Positions 12,001 through 24,440 of a stretch of DNA of 64,000 bases are shown here, in pieces. Source of the DNA: Lasiodiplodia sp. COLG20 (lineage: Eukaryota; Ascomycota; Dothideomycetes; Botryosphaeriales; Botryosphaeriaceae); assembly GCA_009801085.1 (NCBI GenBank), contig VNWV01000021.1:1-64000 (forward strand), given 5' to 3'. A program made the translations under genes and the position numbers. The notes below the pieces were generated by a model. That model was not told where the DNA came from. It ran no database searches and saw nothing but the letters and a program-made list of their open reading frames with translations. Position 1 is the first letter of the stretch; every line of letters begins with the position of its first letter.

Positions 12001-12060
12001 TCCATCCCTATCCGCTTCCCAATCCTACCCAAGTCGCGCAGGCCGCGCGCCCCCACCCAA
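9007..12060. promoter_or_regulatory. Long divergent intergenic region
   Basis: These 3 kb separate two divergently transcribed genes. The ends are GC- and pyrimidine-rich (about 9150-10000 and 11700-12060) and look like promoter plus leader. The middle (about 10200-11500) is more AT-rich. Open frames such as 10015-10605 and 10821-11015 have no recognised domain and I do not call them genes. The 10.2-11.5 kb part could be a decayed repeat or an undetected lineage-specific gene. Confidence 0.45.
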
Positions 12061-15000
12061 ATGGCCGGAGATCCGCAGAGCGGTCCACTGATGGACCTGG
12101 AGAAGGAGCTGTCATGCTCGGTGAGTGAGAGTCAGGACGCAGGGGCACGGCCGGCGGATCCCCCAGCTTCTACATTCCGCGCACCCCGCCAGCACGGGCG
12201 CCCCTCGCTCTGCCCACGCGCGCGCACGCATTGCTAACAATCCTGCGAACAGATATGTACCGACGTGCTTTACCAGCCGCTGACGTTGCTCGACTGCCTG
12301 CACACCTTCTGCGGCGCCTGCTTGAAAGAATGGTTCTCATGGCAGGCCCAGAGCGCCACGACTCCCCACCCGTACACCTGCCCGTCATGCCGCGCCTCTG
12401 TGCGCGCCACCCAGCCCAATGCCACCGTCACCACCCTTCTTGACATGTTTCTACATGCAAACCCGAGCCGTGGCAAGACCGACCAGGAGAAGGACGATAT
12501 GCGGAAAGTGTACAAGCCCGGCGATAATGTGTTACCGAAGCTACGCAGGAGGAGGCATGACGACTCAGACGAGGACGACCGCCGCATGCTCGAGGAAGTG
12601 CGCCTGCTGAGTCTCCAGGAGGTTGGCGTCAGCAGCAGCGGCAGTGACACTCTTAGCCCGCCCACCGAGAGCCGCCGGCGGAACCGTAGCCGTGAACGTG
12701 AGGAGAGGCGCCGTAGAGCCCGGGACGGCTCGGCCTCAAGGGGTGCTCAGCAAGAGGTTGAGAGGAGCCGCGACACGTCCCCGAGGCCACGTCGCGTGAT
12801 CGAGCACCAAGCCAGCTTACGGTCGCTTCTGAGTACATCGGACTTTGATTCGCAAGAGATGGAAGAGGAAATCATGCGTCAAATCAGGGAAGATGGTCTG
12901 CTGGACGGCATTGATCTGGAGAACATTGATGCTTCTCAAGAAGAGGAAATCACGGAGAGGATAGCGGCTGCGTTCCGTCGTCGCCAGAGGGAACGCGAGA
13001 GGGCTCGATTAAGAGCTAGGCATGACAGATCACGCAGCGCAAGCCATTCCGCTACGCGCCAGGTGGATGGAGACCGGCCCACCAGAAGACCGCGCGCACG
13101 AGCAGAGAGTGCTACCCAGGAAGCAGTCCAACAAGCAGCGCAATCTCAATCCCAGCCCCAGCCCCAGTCCCAGCCCCAACCGCAATCGCAGTCAAATTCG
13201 CACTCTCGACCGCCTGTCTCTCGTCCGCATCTATTTGAGGCTGCCAATGGCGGATCCCGGGAAGGATCGCGAGTTCGGTCCTCAAGCCAGGATAGCAATC
13301 GTTCCGGGCGCCGCCACAATCACAGAGGTCTGTCAATTGACTCAACCAGGCCTGCGGTCCGCTCTGCGACAGATCTCACAAACCGGCCACAAACCACGCA
13401 GGAAGGAAATGCAGTAGAAAGACAGCGGCCAACTCAGAATGACCGAAGGGTGACCGATCCAGAGCGTACTGTCCGCGCATCGGATGTTATGCTCAGTAGG
13501 CAGCAAGCAAATCACTCTACTGAAAACTCTCCTCGCCGAGCTGTATTCACTTCAGAGATGTTCCACAGTCCGCCATTGAACACACCGGCGGCTGCCGCCG
13601 AAGCGCATGCTAGTCTGCGTCAGTTTCCTGGGGTTAATTCGCGGCATGTGGTTGCAAACACCCCTGTGCTCGCACCTGTGCGACGTCACAATAGCTCAGA
13701 CTCTGGAAATTTGAATGCAAGACCTTCTTCATCCGGCAATTCTGGTCCACGGCCCACATACACTGAGCCATCAATATCGTGCAATCGTTGTGGTAAGCAG
13801 CATCTCGAGTACTCACTGCACTACAACTGCCGAAAATGCAATGATGGCAACTTTAATCTTTGCTTGCGGTGCTATCGTCAAGGATCAGGTTGTAACCATT
13901 GGTTCGGGTATGGCCCTAGAGCGTGGGAGAGATACGAACGTAGAGCTCCTCCAGGCGGCTATCCCCCCGGCTATGATCATCCTCACTCCCTTGCAGGGCG
14001 CCGTTACAGTAAGCCACGGAAAGATCCCGTGAGCTCTGGCTCTGGTGATACGCTTTTAACGGAAGAGGATCCATCTCAGCGCCTCCAGGCTGGTGTCTTT
14101 TGCGACATCTGCCTTTCGTTTTCCAATGGTTGCTATTGGAAATGCGACGTCTGCAATGAGGGAGCGTGGGGCTTCTGCAACGGTTGCGTAAATCAAGGGC
14201 GACATTGTACTCACCCTCTGCTCCCTCTCCAGCATCGGCCTTCCGCATCGGGACATAACAGCAGCTCAGTACCTTCTTCGCCCGGTTTGACATCTTCATC
14301 GCAGCCTCCAATCACGCCCAAGTCCGCCTCATTAATCCGCGGTCCTGGCACCTACACGCTCGCAGGCCTCCTTTTCCGCCCTTTGACTTTCAGTACTCTC
14401 TGCGACATATGCACATACCCGATCCCACCCTCACACACGCGATTTCATTGTCAGATATGTAACGCAGGCAACTCTGATATATGCACATCGTGTTACCACA
14501 CACTTGTGGCTTCTGGTCAGATTTCTCCCGAGGATGGGCAGAACGGGTGGCGTCGCTGTCCACACAAACATCGAATGGTGGTCATCGGCTTCGAAGACAG
14601 AGACTCTGGCCAGCGACGCGTTGTGACGCGAGATTTGGTGGGCGGTCTAGCCATGAAAGATAACGGGCTAATCAAGGACGCCTCCGCAACCACTACCGAT
14701 AAACCCGCCACACCGGTCGCCGTGCAAGCTGCTCCTCCTCCACCTGACCCTGCAGCAGCTGGTGCAACGAGCCCGGTAGACGCACCGCATGCTTGGAGAT
14801 GGAGGGATACGGACGGTACTATCAGGAAAGCGAGGATGCGGACGGGACTCTTCCGATCGAACTCGGCGTCGTCCGCTTCATCGGTCCAAAGGGAGAATAA
14901 CAATTCCAACTCCAACACTTCTTCCGCCGCCACCACCGCTGCCAATAATAGCAGCAGCAATGGTGGTAACAGCTCCAATGCGAATTCTTCAAACAATTCC

Positions 15001-15267
15001 AGCGGCACTACCAACAACAATAACAGCAATGCCACCAACAACGGCGCCGGCCTCGTCCTGAAGAAGAAATTCCCACCCGATGGCGGTATAGGACTGCGCG
15101 CTCTCGCACTATGGAGCTACTGGCCGCAGGAGGGTGTGCGGGATGAGTTGATGTTCCCCAAGGGCGCGGAGATTAGGGAAGCGGAGGATATCAATGGAGA
15201 TTGGTTTTGGGGGGTTTATTGCGGGAGGAAGGGATTGTTCCCTGGGAATTACGTCAGGGCGACATGA
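12061..15267 (+). CDS. RING + three ZZ-like zinc clusters + SH3 protein, probable E3 ubiquitin ligase
   Basis: Two exons, 12061-12120 and 12253-15267, give 1024 residues. The first intron falls inside the RING between Cys19 and Cys22 (CS|IC), which fixes the model. The RING spans about 19-66, with LDCLHTFCGACLKEW and YTCPSC. Three Cys/His clusters follow, resembling ZZ or other treble-type fingers: about 526-575 (CNRC...CRKC...CLRC), 634-676 (CDIC...CDVC...CNGC) and 734-796 (CDIC...CQIC...CTSC...CPHKH). An SH3-like domain ends the protein (about 964-1024, ALALWSYWP...WFWGVY...FPGNYV). Linkers are Arg/Ser-rich, Gln/Pro/Ser-rich (about 320-340) and Asn/Ser-rich (about 895-955). The role inferred is substrate-specific ubiquitination with SH3-based partner choice. 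No characterised orthologue is recognised. Confidence 0.9.
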
Positions 15268-17184
15268 AGAGTTTGAGAGAGTGTTTGCGTTGAAATGGCG
15301 AGGAGTGCGGAGTTCGTGGGCATGCATCGCGTTTTCTTTTCTTCATGATGCTCGTTCTATGTTCTTTGGGAGATGAAGAGATCGGAAGGTCTTTAATTAG
15401 GACGCTCCTAATGAGTGGCACGGCGACATGTGGATGAACATGGACAGGAAAGGACCTTAACGATTTGATGCGATGAGATTTCATGCTGGTTTCCTTTTTA
15501 TTTTTCTTCTCTTCTTTTTCTGGTATTTTCTTCCACTGATACTTCACAGAGAGTGGCAGTACATATGTAAAGTGTCACTTTGATGATTATGAACTCTTGG
15601 TACGATATCACTTAGGCATAAGTCCAGCATATTCATAGGTAGTCTTTGACAAAATGCGTGTTGTAACGCAGTGAATAGGTGTTAAATGGAGGACTTCGTT
15701 TAATCATCAACAAATGTATGGCGCCACTGCCGCTTCATTCCCTCATTCCGCCGTTATTTCTCCTTGAGGGACTCAAATGATGCAGCCAATGAGATCATAC
15801 GGCAAACATGCACAAGGATTTTCAAGACCATTGGCCCTTTGAAATGAAGTAAATGAGTCAACTCATAGATGACGTAGATGGAAGAAGAAATATTGAAATG
15901 TTAAAAAGAACCTGCTGTCTCTAGTGCCTAACTCTCCTTGTGGGTGGTGCCGGCTGCAAGGGTGGTTTGTGCAATGTAATGAAAATTTACGGGATTCTTT
16001 TATGCTTCCCCTGGCTTGTGTGGTCGATTGATTTCCCGTCTGCCGATGCATCATCCCTTGATAAAGAATGAGCACATTGACTCAGGAATTTGGTAATGAC
16101 ACCGGGGTAGCTACTAGTTAGTTAGTCTTCGTCAAGCGACGACAGAGCATCCAGGCAGCTTCTTTATGCGGTGTACATACCCTTGGGGCCAGTGACGTGA
16201 TTCAACAGCTTACGTAGAGCTCTTAATGTCTGCTCGAAAGGATGTCGTCACTGTTTCACATAAGAATCACAAGCCATTTAATAGCTGAAAGCATCCATAG
16301 ACTGACTGTAGTTTCGCCGACTCAGGTCTGTCGCACAAGCCAGTAACTTTCTGGTGAGTCGATCGGGAGGGCCGCTTCCCCACCTCTATGACTTTTCCTT
16401 GCGCGGTTAGGATGGTGTCCAGCTACTCGGGAAGCTTTTTATACGATTTCAGTTTTTTATTTCCGTTTTCCGGAGGCCACATGATCATATCGACTCTCTG
16501 CCATCAGAATCCTTGAACTCCCGGGCTAATAGTTCTATATTGACATGAACAAAGCTGAGAAGACCTTGCTGTTTCTATTGGATTTTCAGATAGGGTTTCA
16601 AGCCACAAAACACGGCCTCAGGAATTTGGTGGGATGGGACGCGCGTCGGTTCGTAAAAGCTGTTGGATTACTCCTCAAGGTACCGGGACGGTCGATAAGG
16701 CGGAAGTCAAGGGATGCTGGAACCTTTAACGGCCTTCCATTTCGCCGAACACGTTATCCAGCTTGCATGAGAAAGTTCGTCCAGGATGCTCATCCCATGG
16801 CCAATATCGGGGTGAAATTATCATTTAATAATCCAGAAAAAGCACTCCAAAAGTACGACATGTGATTGTCAATAGTCAGTGTTAAGATAAACTTTAGCTG
16901 TCATCGTATTATATTACGTATTCCTGACTGTTTCAAAAACTACTGACCCGAGGCGTTTAGATAGTCTTGGCTCATGTTTAATTCAGAGTCGGTATTCGTT
17001 TGGGCTCTGGATGCCTTAGAGAGGCTATGTGGCACTTTTTATCGGAACGATTGGGAATTGTGATAGTCATCCAATCGTTCAGGATTTGTACCGGATTCGC
17101 CTTTGAAGAATTGAGAGATTGTGGCTAGCATCAGCCTGGGCGACTTTGTTGCAGGTCCAGACGATACCAGAGATTGGTTTAAAC
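15268..17184. other. Convergent intergenic region, AT-richer
   Basis: This stretch lies between the 3' ends of the RING gene and Prp38. It is visibly more AT-rich than the genes around it. The longest isolated frame (16545-16865, about 106 residues) has no recognised domain. It may contain relics of degraded DNA, but I see no terminal repeats and no transposase or reverse transcriptase motif. Confidence 0.45.
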
Positions 17185-17958
17185 TCAGTCGTCGGCTGAG
17201 GATCTGCTGTCTCTGCGGCTCCGCTCCTCAATCTCGCCGCTCTCTTCTCTCTCGCTCCTGTGCCCTCCGTTCTCCATGTCTTCATCCTCATCCAGTTGAT
17301 CGACCTCGTCACCCAGTGGGCTCTCTCTCGGATCCAGCAGGTCTAGATCCTCCAGCAGCGTCCTTGGCGGCAGCTTCCACAGGCTCGTCGCGCAAACCCG
17401 ATCCTTCATCAGTAGATCATCCACGAACTGATCCACGTAAGTCAGGGTAAACCCATCTCTCATCCTCCTCTTCAATTTTCTATAATCCGCCAGCAACGGC
17501 TCCAACGTCTGATAAATCTCCACCGGCTCCCATGCCAACCGAATATAGAAGGCCGCCAGCGCCCTCAGATATTTGAAATCACCCTTCACGCCAGGTGCTC
17601 TCCCCTCATCGTCCTCATCTTCGCCTTCCCCTCTCTCCTCATCCTCCGGCCAGTTCAGATACGCCAGTATGATCTCCTTCTCGGGCACGAGCTGCAGCAG
17701 TTTGAAGGCCAGGCACAGGAACGGGGTCGGCTTTCCGAGGCCGCCGTACGTGCCACCGACGAAGGTCAGCTCGGCGGCGCGGTCGCACAGCGTCGCCGCG
17801 TTCAGACCGAAGCACTGCTCCTTCCAGTAGTACGACTCGGTGATGCGGTCCCGCACGGCTTTTTCGAACAGCAGCGCCGGGTTCTGGCCGCGGATCAGCG
17901 CGCCGCTGTAGCCGCGGTCATCGAGGAGCGCTTTGGCGTCCGCTTGGTGGGTCGCCAT
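17185..17958 (-). CDS. PRP38: Pre-mRNA splicing factor Prp38
   Basis: Single exon, 257 residues. The PRP38 domain covers about residues 1-180: the diagnostic RGYSGALIRGQNPALLFE, then AVRDRITESYYWKEQCFGLNA, then GGTYGGLGKPTPFLCL, then YLRALAAFYIRL and DGFTLTYVDQFVDDLL. Prp38 is a U4/U6.U5 tri-snRNP / precatalytic B-complex protein needed for spliceosome activation, acting in the nucleus. A short acidic insert (about residues 124-140) and an Arg/Ser/Glu-rich tail follow the domain, as in other fungal members. I start at MATHQADAK because family alignment begins there. The frame stays open upstream to an ATG at 18300, so a longer N-terminus is formally possible. It is divergent from the GT8-like gene. 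Confidence 0.94.
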   Translation of the reverse strand: MATHQADAKALLDDRGYSGALIRGQNPALLFEKAVRDRITESYYWKEQCFGLNAATLCDRAAELTFVGGTYGGLGKPTPFLCLAFKLLQLVPEKEIILAYLNWPEDEERGEGEDEDDEGRAPGVKGDFKYLRALAAFYIRLAWEPVEIYQTLEPLLADYRKLKRRMRDGFTLTYVDQFVDDLLMKDRVCATSLWKLPPRTLLEDLDLLDPRESPLGDEVDQLDEDEDMENGGHRSEREESGEIEERSRRDSRSSADD

Positions 17959-18924
17959 GTATGCTTGTGGGAGGGAGCGGTACGCGTTGGTTGCGCGTGG
18001 GAAAACGTAGGTGAGTGGATGCGGCTCGGTGCGGGCGGCGGGAGGTGGTTTTTCAGGCTGATTGGTGCGGGCCGGTAAAGCGGGAGAGGCGATGCGTCTA
18101 GCGCTAAGGTAATTGTAGCGTGAGCGAGCGTGGAATGAGTGGCGGCGCAAAAAAGCTTCGTTGGAGAGCTTGCGGAAGAAGCGCAGCTTTAGCACGGGCC
18201 TCGGGCGGTGACAGGCGCCAAGCGTCGTAGGGCTGAACGGTTCTGTGCCTGAGGCATCAATCTCCCAATTTTTTCCAGGCCGGCGGGAAAATGCAAGCAC
18301 AATTGCGCCACGATCACCATTTCACGCGTTTCGTTAATCTCAATCGCTGCCAATAAGTGCCGACTATTTTTGGCGGCGAAGATGATACCCGATATAGCGG
18401 CTGCCACTTGGGGCGTCCGGATCATGCCGAGCACAAGCGAGATCTTGAAGTACCAAGCCCCTTTTATCTCGCCTTCAAGAGAAAAGATGCCATGTATTTG
18501 CTGCGCTGGCAAGTGGTCAGGGTGAGAAGCTGGCATTTTCGGGGCAGGCGCCCCTGAGTAACTGGTTGTGGAGATGGTTGTGATGATCGTGGAGACGGAG
18601 ACGATCCACCGCCCGGGGGCTTTCTCAACGTCCGCTGGAAATGCCGCAGGCCCAACTGCTGGGCAGCAGAGACGCCTGCGGCGAGTCGCGCGCTCGGCTG
18701 GCTGTGCCGTACAAGCGCCCCGGATAGTAAGCGCCAGACTTGCCAAAGCGCACGCGGGCAAGGCGATCCCTGTATCGATAGCGTTGCCCGGCGCAACCAT
18801 CGCGTGTCCAAGGAAGCAGTCGGGCTGTGACGATGACGAGGGTGCACGTCGCGCCGCACCGACACACAGACGCGTCAATCCGTTGCGCATCACCTCCACC
18901 GCGACCTTAGGAATATCGTGAGAG
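17959..18924. promoter_or_regulatory. Divergent promoter region, Prp38 / GT8-like gene
   Basis: About 0.97 kb between the two start codons. A 280-residue minus-strand frame (18189-19031) overlaps it, but it crosses the first exon of the GT8-like gene and has no domain. No clear TATA box is seen. Confidence 0.45.
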
Positions 18925-20216
18925 ATGGTGTTGCTCACGGGCGGCCAGGTCTCCATGGCCATATCGTCTGCTATAGGTACGTAAACACCGCTTCCCACCA
19001 CCACCCGCACGGATCTCCGCCGCCGTTGCACAAGCCAATTTGCTAACCCCGCCTTGCAGTATTCATATTCACATTTCTACTTTTCCTCTCTGGGTACATT
19101 CTCCAGCAGCAGACCGTACGCGGCATCCAGGAAGCCATCAAGCCTCGCCTTCCTCAACCCACAAAATCCGTGCCGGAAGAGCCCTTCAACCCAAATGCGA
19201 GGCTCGCGAGAGTGCTTGGGTCCCGCGATCCGAAACATGAGAAGTTCATAGAAGAAACGCAGGTAGACTGGAGAAGACTGGGCTACGTGCAGCTGGTCAC
19301 GGACCATCGCGATGTGTGCACTGCCGTCATGCAGTTCGCGGAGCTACATCGAGAGAAGAGCCCTGCCACCCGGGTTCTGATGTTCCCGAGGGCTTGGATC
19401 GAGGACGAAGAGGAGGATGACCCCTACCTCGACACCAGCAGGAGACTACTGAGGGCAGCCGTGAGGAGGTATAGAGTGGTTCTCCGACCAGTCGACCCCA
19501 TCATCAAGGGTGACGGAGGTATGTGGTGCCACTTCCCGAGAGAGCCGTCTGTATCGCTGACATTATACGCAGCCCCTCCGAAGTATTCCCTCGCCAGCTT
19601 CTTTTCTTTAATCGACTTCGATCGGCTCCTCTATCTTGCGCCATCCGGCGTTATCATTGACTCTCTGGCTATGGATGCCCTCCTGGCATTCTCTCCTTCT
19701 CGAAGGCTTGCAGCGCTCCCCGAGGATCCTACAGCATCCCGAATCTCAACCAACTTCATGCTTATGCAGCCGTCCATGTCGACCTTCAGGAAGCTGTCGG
19801 CCGCACTCGGCAAGGACGACTTTAGCGATCAAGAATTGTTCCAGAAGCACTTCGAGGCCTCGACGTCTTTGTTGCCGCCGACGGCCGAGGCCGAAACAAC
19901 CCTGTACTACGAATCCCCCGAGCTGCGGACTCTTGACGACCCCGAATCATTCAACTCGACGCAATTCTTGACTACGACGGCATACGTACGTCTTGCCGAT
20001 CCCGAGCTCCCCGGGCCCGAGTATGATGTGCCGTACGGGCAGATGGTGCAGCTGCGGCCGAAAGAAGACGAGGCCAGGTGGGTTTGGGAGAAGCTGTACT
20101 CCAAGTTTCGCGGGAACCGGATGGACGTGTGCGGGCTCGACTTGCTGATGCCCAGCAAGCCCAAGGTTGCAGCGAAGACCGAAGACGGAGAGACGGTGAC
20201 GCAGGAGGAGCTCTGA
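18925..20216 (+). CDS. GT8-like (glycogenin/Gnt1-type) Golgi-type membrane protein lacking a DxD motif
   Basis: Two exons, 18925-18976 and 19060-20216 (branch site tgctaac), give 402 residues. The splice junction completes an N-terminal signal anchor (AISSAIVFIFTFLLFLSGYI), making this a type II membrane protein, as expected for a Golgi glycosyltransferase. The lumenal part resembles GT8: VDWRRLGYVQLVTDHRDVCTAV, a YAAPPKYSLASFFSLIDFDRLLYL strand-loop, then a Ser/Thr-rich helix region. Where active GT8 enzymes have a metal-binding DxD after the YL strand, this protein has LAPSGVI. It may therefore be metal-independent, inactive, or a divergent subfamily. I chose the first in-frame ATG; a TGA lies two codons upstream. 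A second ATG ten codons later (18955) is an equally good start. Confidence 0.75.
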
Positions 20217-21708
20217 GTGCGGGGCAGGTTACGATGTTTATGACTCTGTGCAATGCAAGGTGCAAAATATGGGTTTAGGATTCGGCGTCTGGATGGATTG
20301 GGACGGCGCACCGGAATAGCGAGCGAGTGGATGTAAGTAATCAAGTACAGCTTCGCAATGCATGAGGGCTCAGCCAAAGACGTCAGCTTTTTTATTGTCA
20401 TTCGCTCGCTTGATCCGGCGCAGGGCGGTCTCAAAGCCGTTGTGCGCCGGGCCGGTTGCGTCGGGCTGGGCCTTCACATGAAGCAGCAGCACGTCAACAG
20501 TAAATCACCCTGGGGCGTAGAGGCTAGTGTGCCCGACAAAGCGCACGGCCAGCGCCTCTGGGAGTCAATCTCGTTGCGCGGAGGCGCATCGACCGCCCCG
20601 TGCGCAACGACGGCGAGCGAGTGCCTGATTTGGAGCAGGCCTCAAAGGCCGTCTGTTTGTTGTCTCACCCTGTCTCATTTCAGGCGGCCGGCTGCTCGCC
20701 CTGGCCGCGGGCCTACTTTCACCGCCGGCCGTGGCACTGGGCGGGCGACGGCCAGCAGCAGCGCCGGCGCGCAGCGGGTGATTGCTGCTGGACTGCCTTG
20801 GCAGCCGGAGTCCAAGGTCGCTTCTTTGTTGCAGGTCAAAGGGCCGGGGTGACGTCGTGACGCAGCGGGCGGAGCGCAGCGGGAAAGCCAGGGCGGGCGG
20901 GCGTGCGGGCGACGCGGGATGTTGGCGGCTGCCGACACGCGGGCTGCAGGCTCTCTCAGCACGCCGTTGCGGACGAGTATTATTAGCCTGCGCGGGCGAT
21001 TGGCGACTGCGATACTCTCGATGCGCAGGCCGTGCAAGAGCGAGCGTCGATCCCCAAAGCGACCTCCCGTGGCAGATCCCTCCGCTTCGAGCCTAGGGGC
21101 AAGCGAATTACGGGCGCGGCTCCAGGCGTGGCCGTGGTGGCCGGTTCCAGGTGCTTGACCTACGCACTATTCCCTTACGCTCGCCCTCCAGCAGTCGACC
21201 AGCGCAGCAGCCCGCTCGCCCCTCCCTCTCGCAGAGCAGCTGCCTTCTCAATCCTCCCCCCCGCCGCGGCGCCCCCACGACCACTCCTTATCCTCACTCG
21301 CGCCCTGAGGCCTGCCCGCCAACACCGCCCCTGCCTTCACGACCTCGCCGACTTGCGTGTTGTTCTGCCGCCGCCGTCGGGCATTCCTGTCTCGACTGCC
21401 CCCCGGCCTGGGCCCCTCTGCTCCCTTGCCCAACCGGCCCGCGTCGTGCGTGCGAGCGACCCGGCACGCTCCCCATCGCAGCGAGCGCTGCGCCTCCGCC
21501 TCACCAGCATTGCAGTTCTGCCTGCCTGCTTTATATCAGCCCAGCCCCCAGCCTGCTTCCGCACCCCGCACAGCAGCCGGCTGAACGCGACTAGGATCGG
21601 CGCCAGATCCACCTTGCAGCACCTTTGGGTTACGGCACCTCCCCGGGCAGCTCCTCAGGCTGGGCAGGGAATTCCAATTGCCCTGGGTTCGATCGCGGCG
21701 CATACTTC
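20217..21708. promoter_or_regulatory. GC-rich region upstream of the PKA gene
   Basis: This 1.5-kb tandem intergenic region is strongly GC-rich, and its last 500 bases are C/T-rich (about 21180-21600), consistent with a long leader for the PKA catalytic subunit gene. Open frames here are by-products of the high GC content. The 3' UTR of the GT8-like gene occupies the left end. Confidence 0.5.
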
Positions 21709-23339
<1,631 letters not shown>

Positions 23340-24440
23340 TGTATTATTTGATTCAAGCCTCTGGCAGTGCGCGGCACTGAGACGACGGAGCCTGTCGAGC
23401 TCGCAGCTCGGTTGCTTGCCGCGCCAATGGCAGCAGACGAGCTTCTGGTGCAGATAGCCACGCGATGTGTTAGCCCGTGCAGCCCGGGCGACTTCTTGAC
23501 GAAGTGATGGCGCGTGAAGCATCTTTAGTTTGTTCTTGTTTTCTTGGGCGCGTCAGCGGGAAAGGTAGGAGGCTTCAACAGGTTGGTTATCATGGCCCCG
23601 CTGTCCCAGGCTGGCACGCATGTTAGTGTTAGGGCACACATGTTATTTGGGAGGGTGAATGACAGCGGCTGGTCTCATCAGCACGGGAACAGGGGGCATT
23701 GGGAGAGTTAAGGGCGCACGGCTGGCTGGCTGCATCTGACTGCCGATTGTACGTTGGAGAGATGATGGATTAGGGGCAGTTCTAGCATTACTCGAGCATC
23801 CAAAAAAGTTTGAAAAATGCGCCACGGGCCTCATACAAACAAACGCATTCGAGTCTCATGGCCCGTCAGCAGATCACGTGCGAGGGTGAGGACTTGCCCG
23901 ATGCAGGCGTGCGGCAGTACGCGGCTCGGGGGTCGTCCGCGAATCAAGATGAAACTAGAGCGAGCGTTAACCAGAGCGGCTTTTTCTACTTGACGAGTAC
24001 GAAAGGGCGACCCTGTAATACGTGCGTCTACGTATGCGAGTCGGACGGGGGGGTGGTAGCGAATAGGCGGCGGGGATAAGAGAGCTTGGAGCAGGAGTGT
24101 GGCTGTGAGGATGCGGCGCCGCACTCGATGGGATTTGGACGGCGCTTGCTCGGACAGCGTTTGCTCTACTGCACGCATTTTCGGGGCGGCTGACCTGTAT
24201 TGATAGCAGCATGTTGTAGCATGGCTGACTGAATTTGCGTCCTAGATCGGCAGAATCGTCATCGCTGGGCGCCGCATCGCATCGCCCGTGGCATCATCGG
24301 CGCCGCTAAGCAGGGCTGTGAGTGAGGCTTGGCCCCCCGAGTCAGCCTCTTCGCCTCCTGCCTCGCACGACTCCAGCCGCGCAAGAAATACCAAGGAGTT
24401 GCGGGCTTCCGTCGACTTCTGTGAGCGGCATGCTAACGAT
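23340..24440. other. Intergenic, PKA 3' flank and lipase promoter
   Basis: This 1.1-kb stretch lies between two plus-strand genes. Short frames on both strands have no domain. The frame of the lipase gene stays open upstream of 24441 to about 24288, so a somewhat longer lipase N-terminus is possible. Confidence 0.45.

Noticed and set aside
14517..15041. 174-residue minus-strand frame starting MLVALLLLLLVV, looking like a signal peptide
   Set aside because: The Leu/Val run is the reverse complement of the Asn/Ser tract in the RING gene, so it is an artefact.
16545..16865. 106-residue frame in the AT-richer region after the RING gene
   Set aside because: No domain or homology cue; about the length expected by chance in 1.9 kb of spacer.
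18189..19031. 280-residue minus-strand frame between Prp38 and the GT8-like gene
   Set aside because: No domain, and it lies antisense over the first exon and intron of the GT8-like gene and the divergent promoter. High GC explains the open frame.
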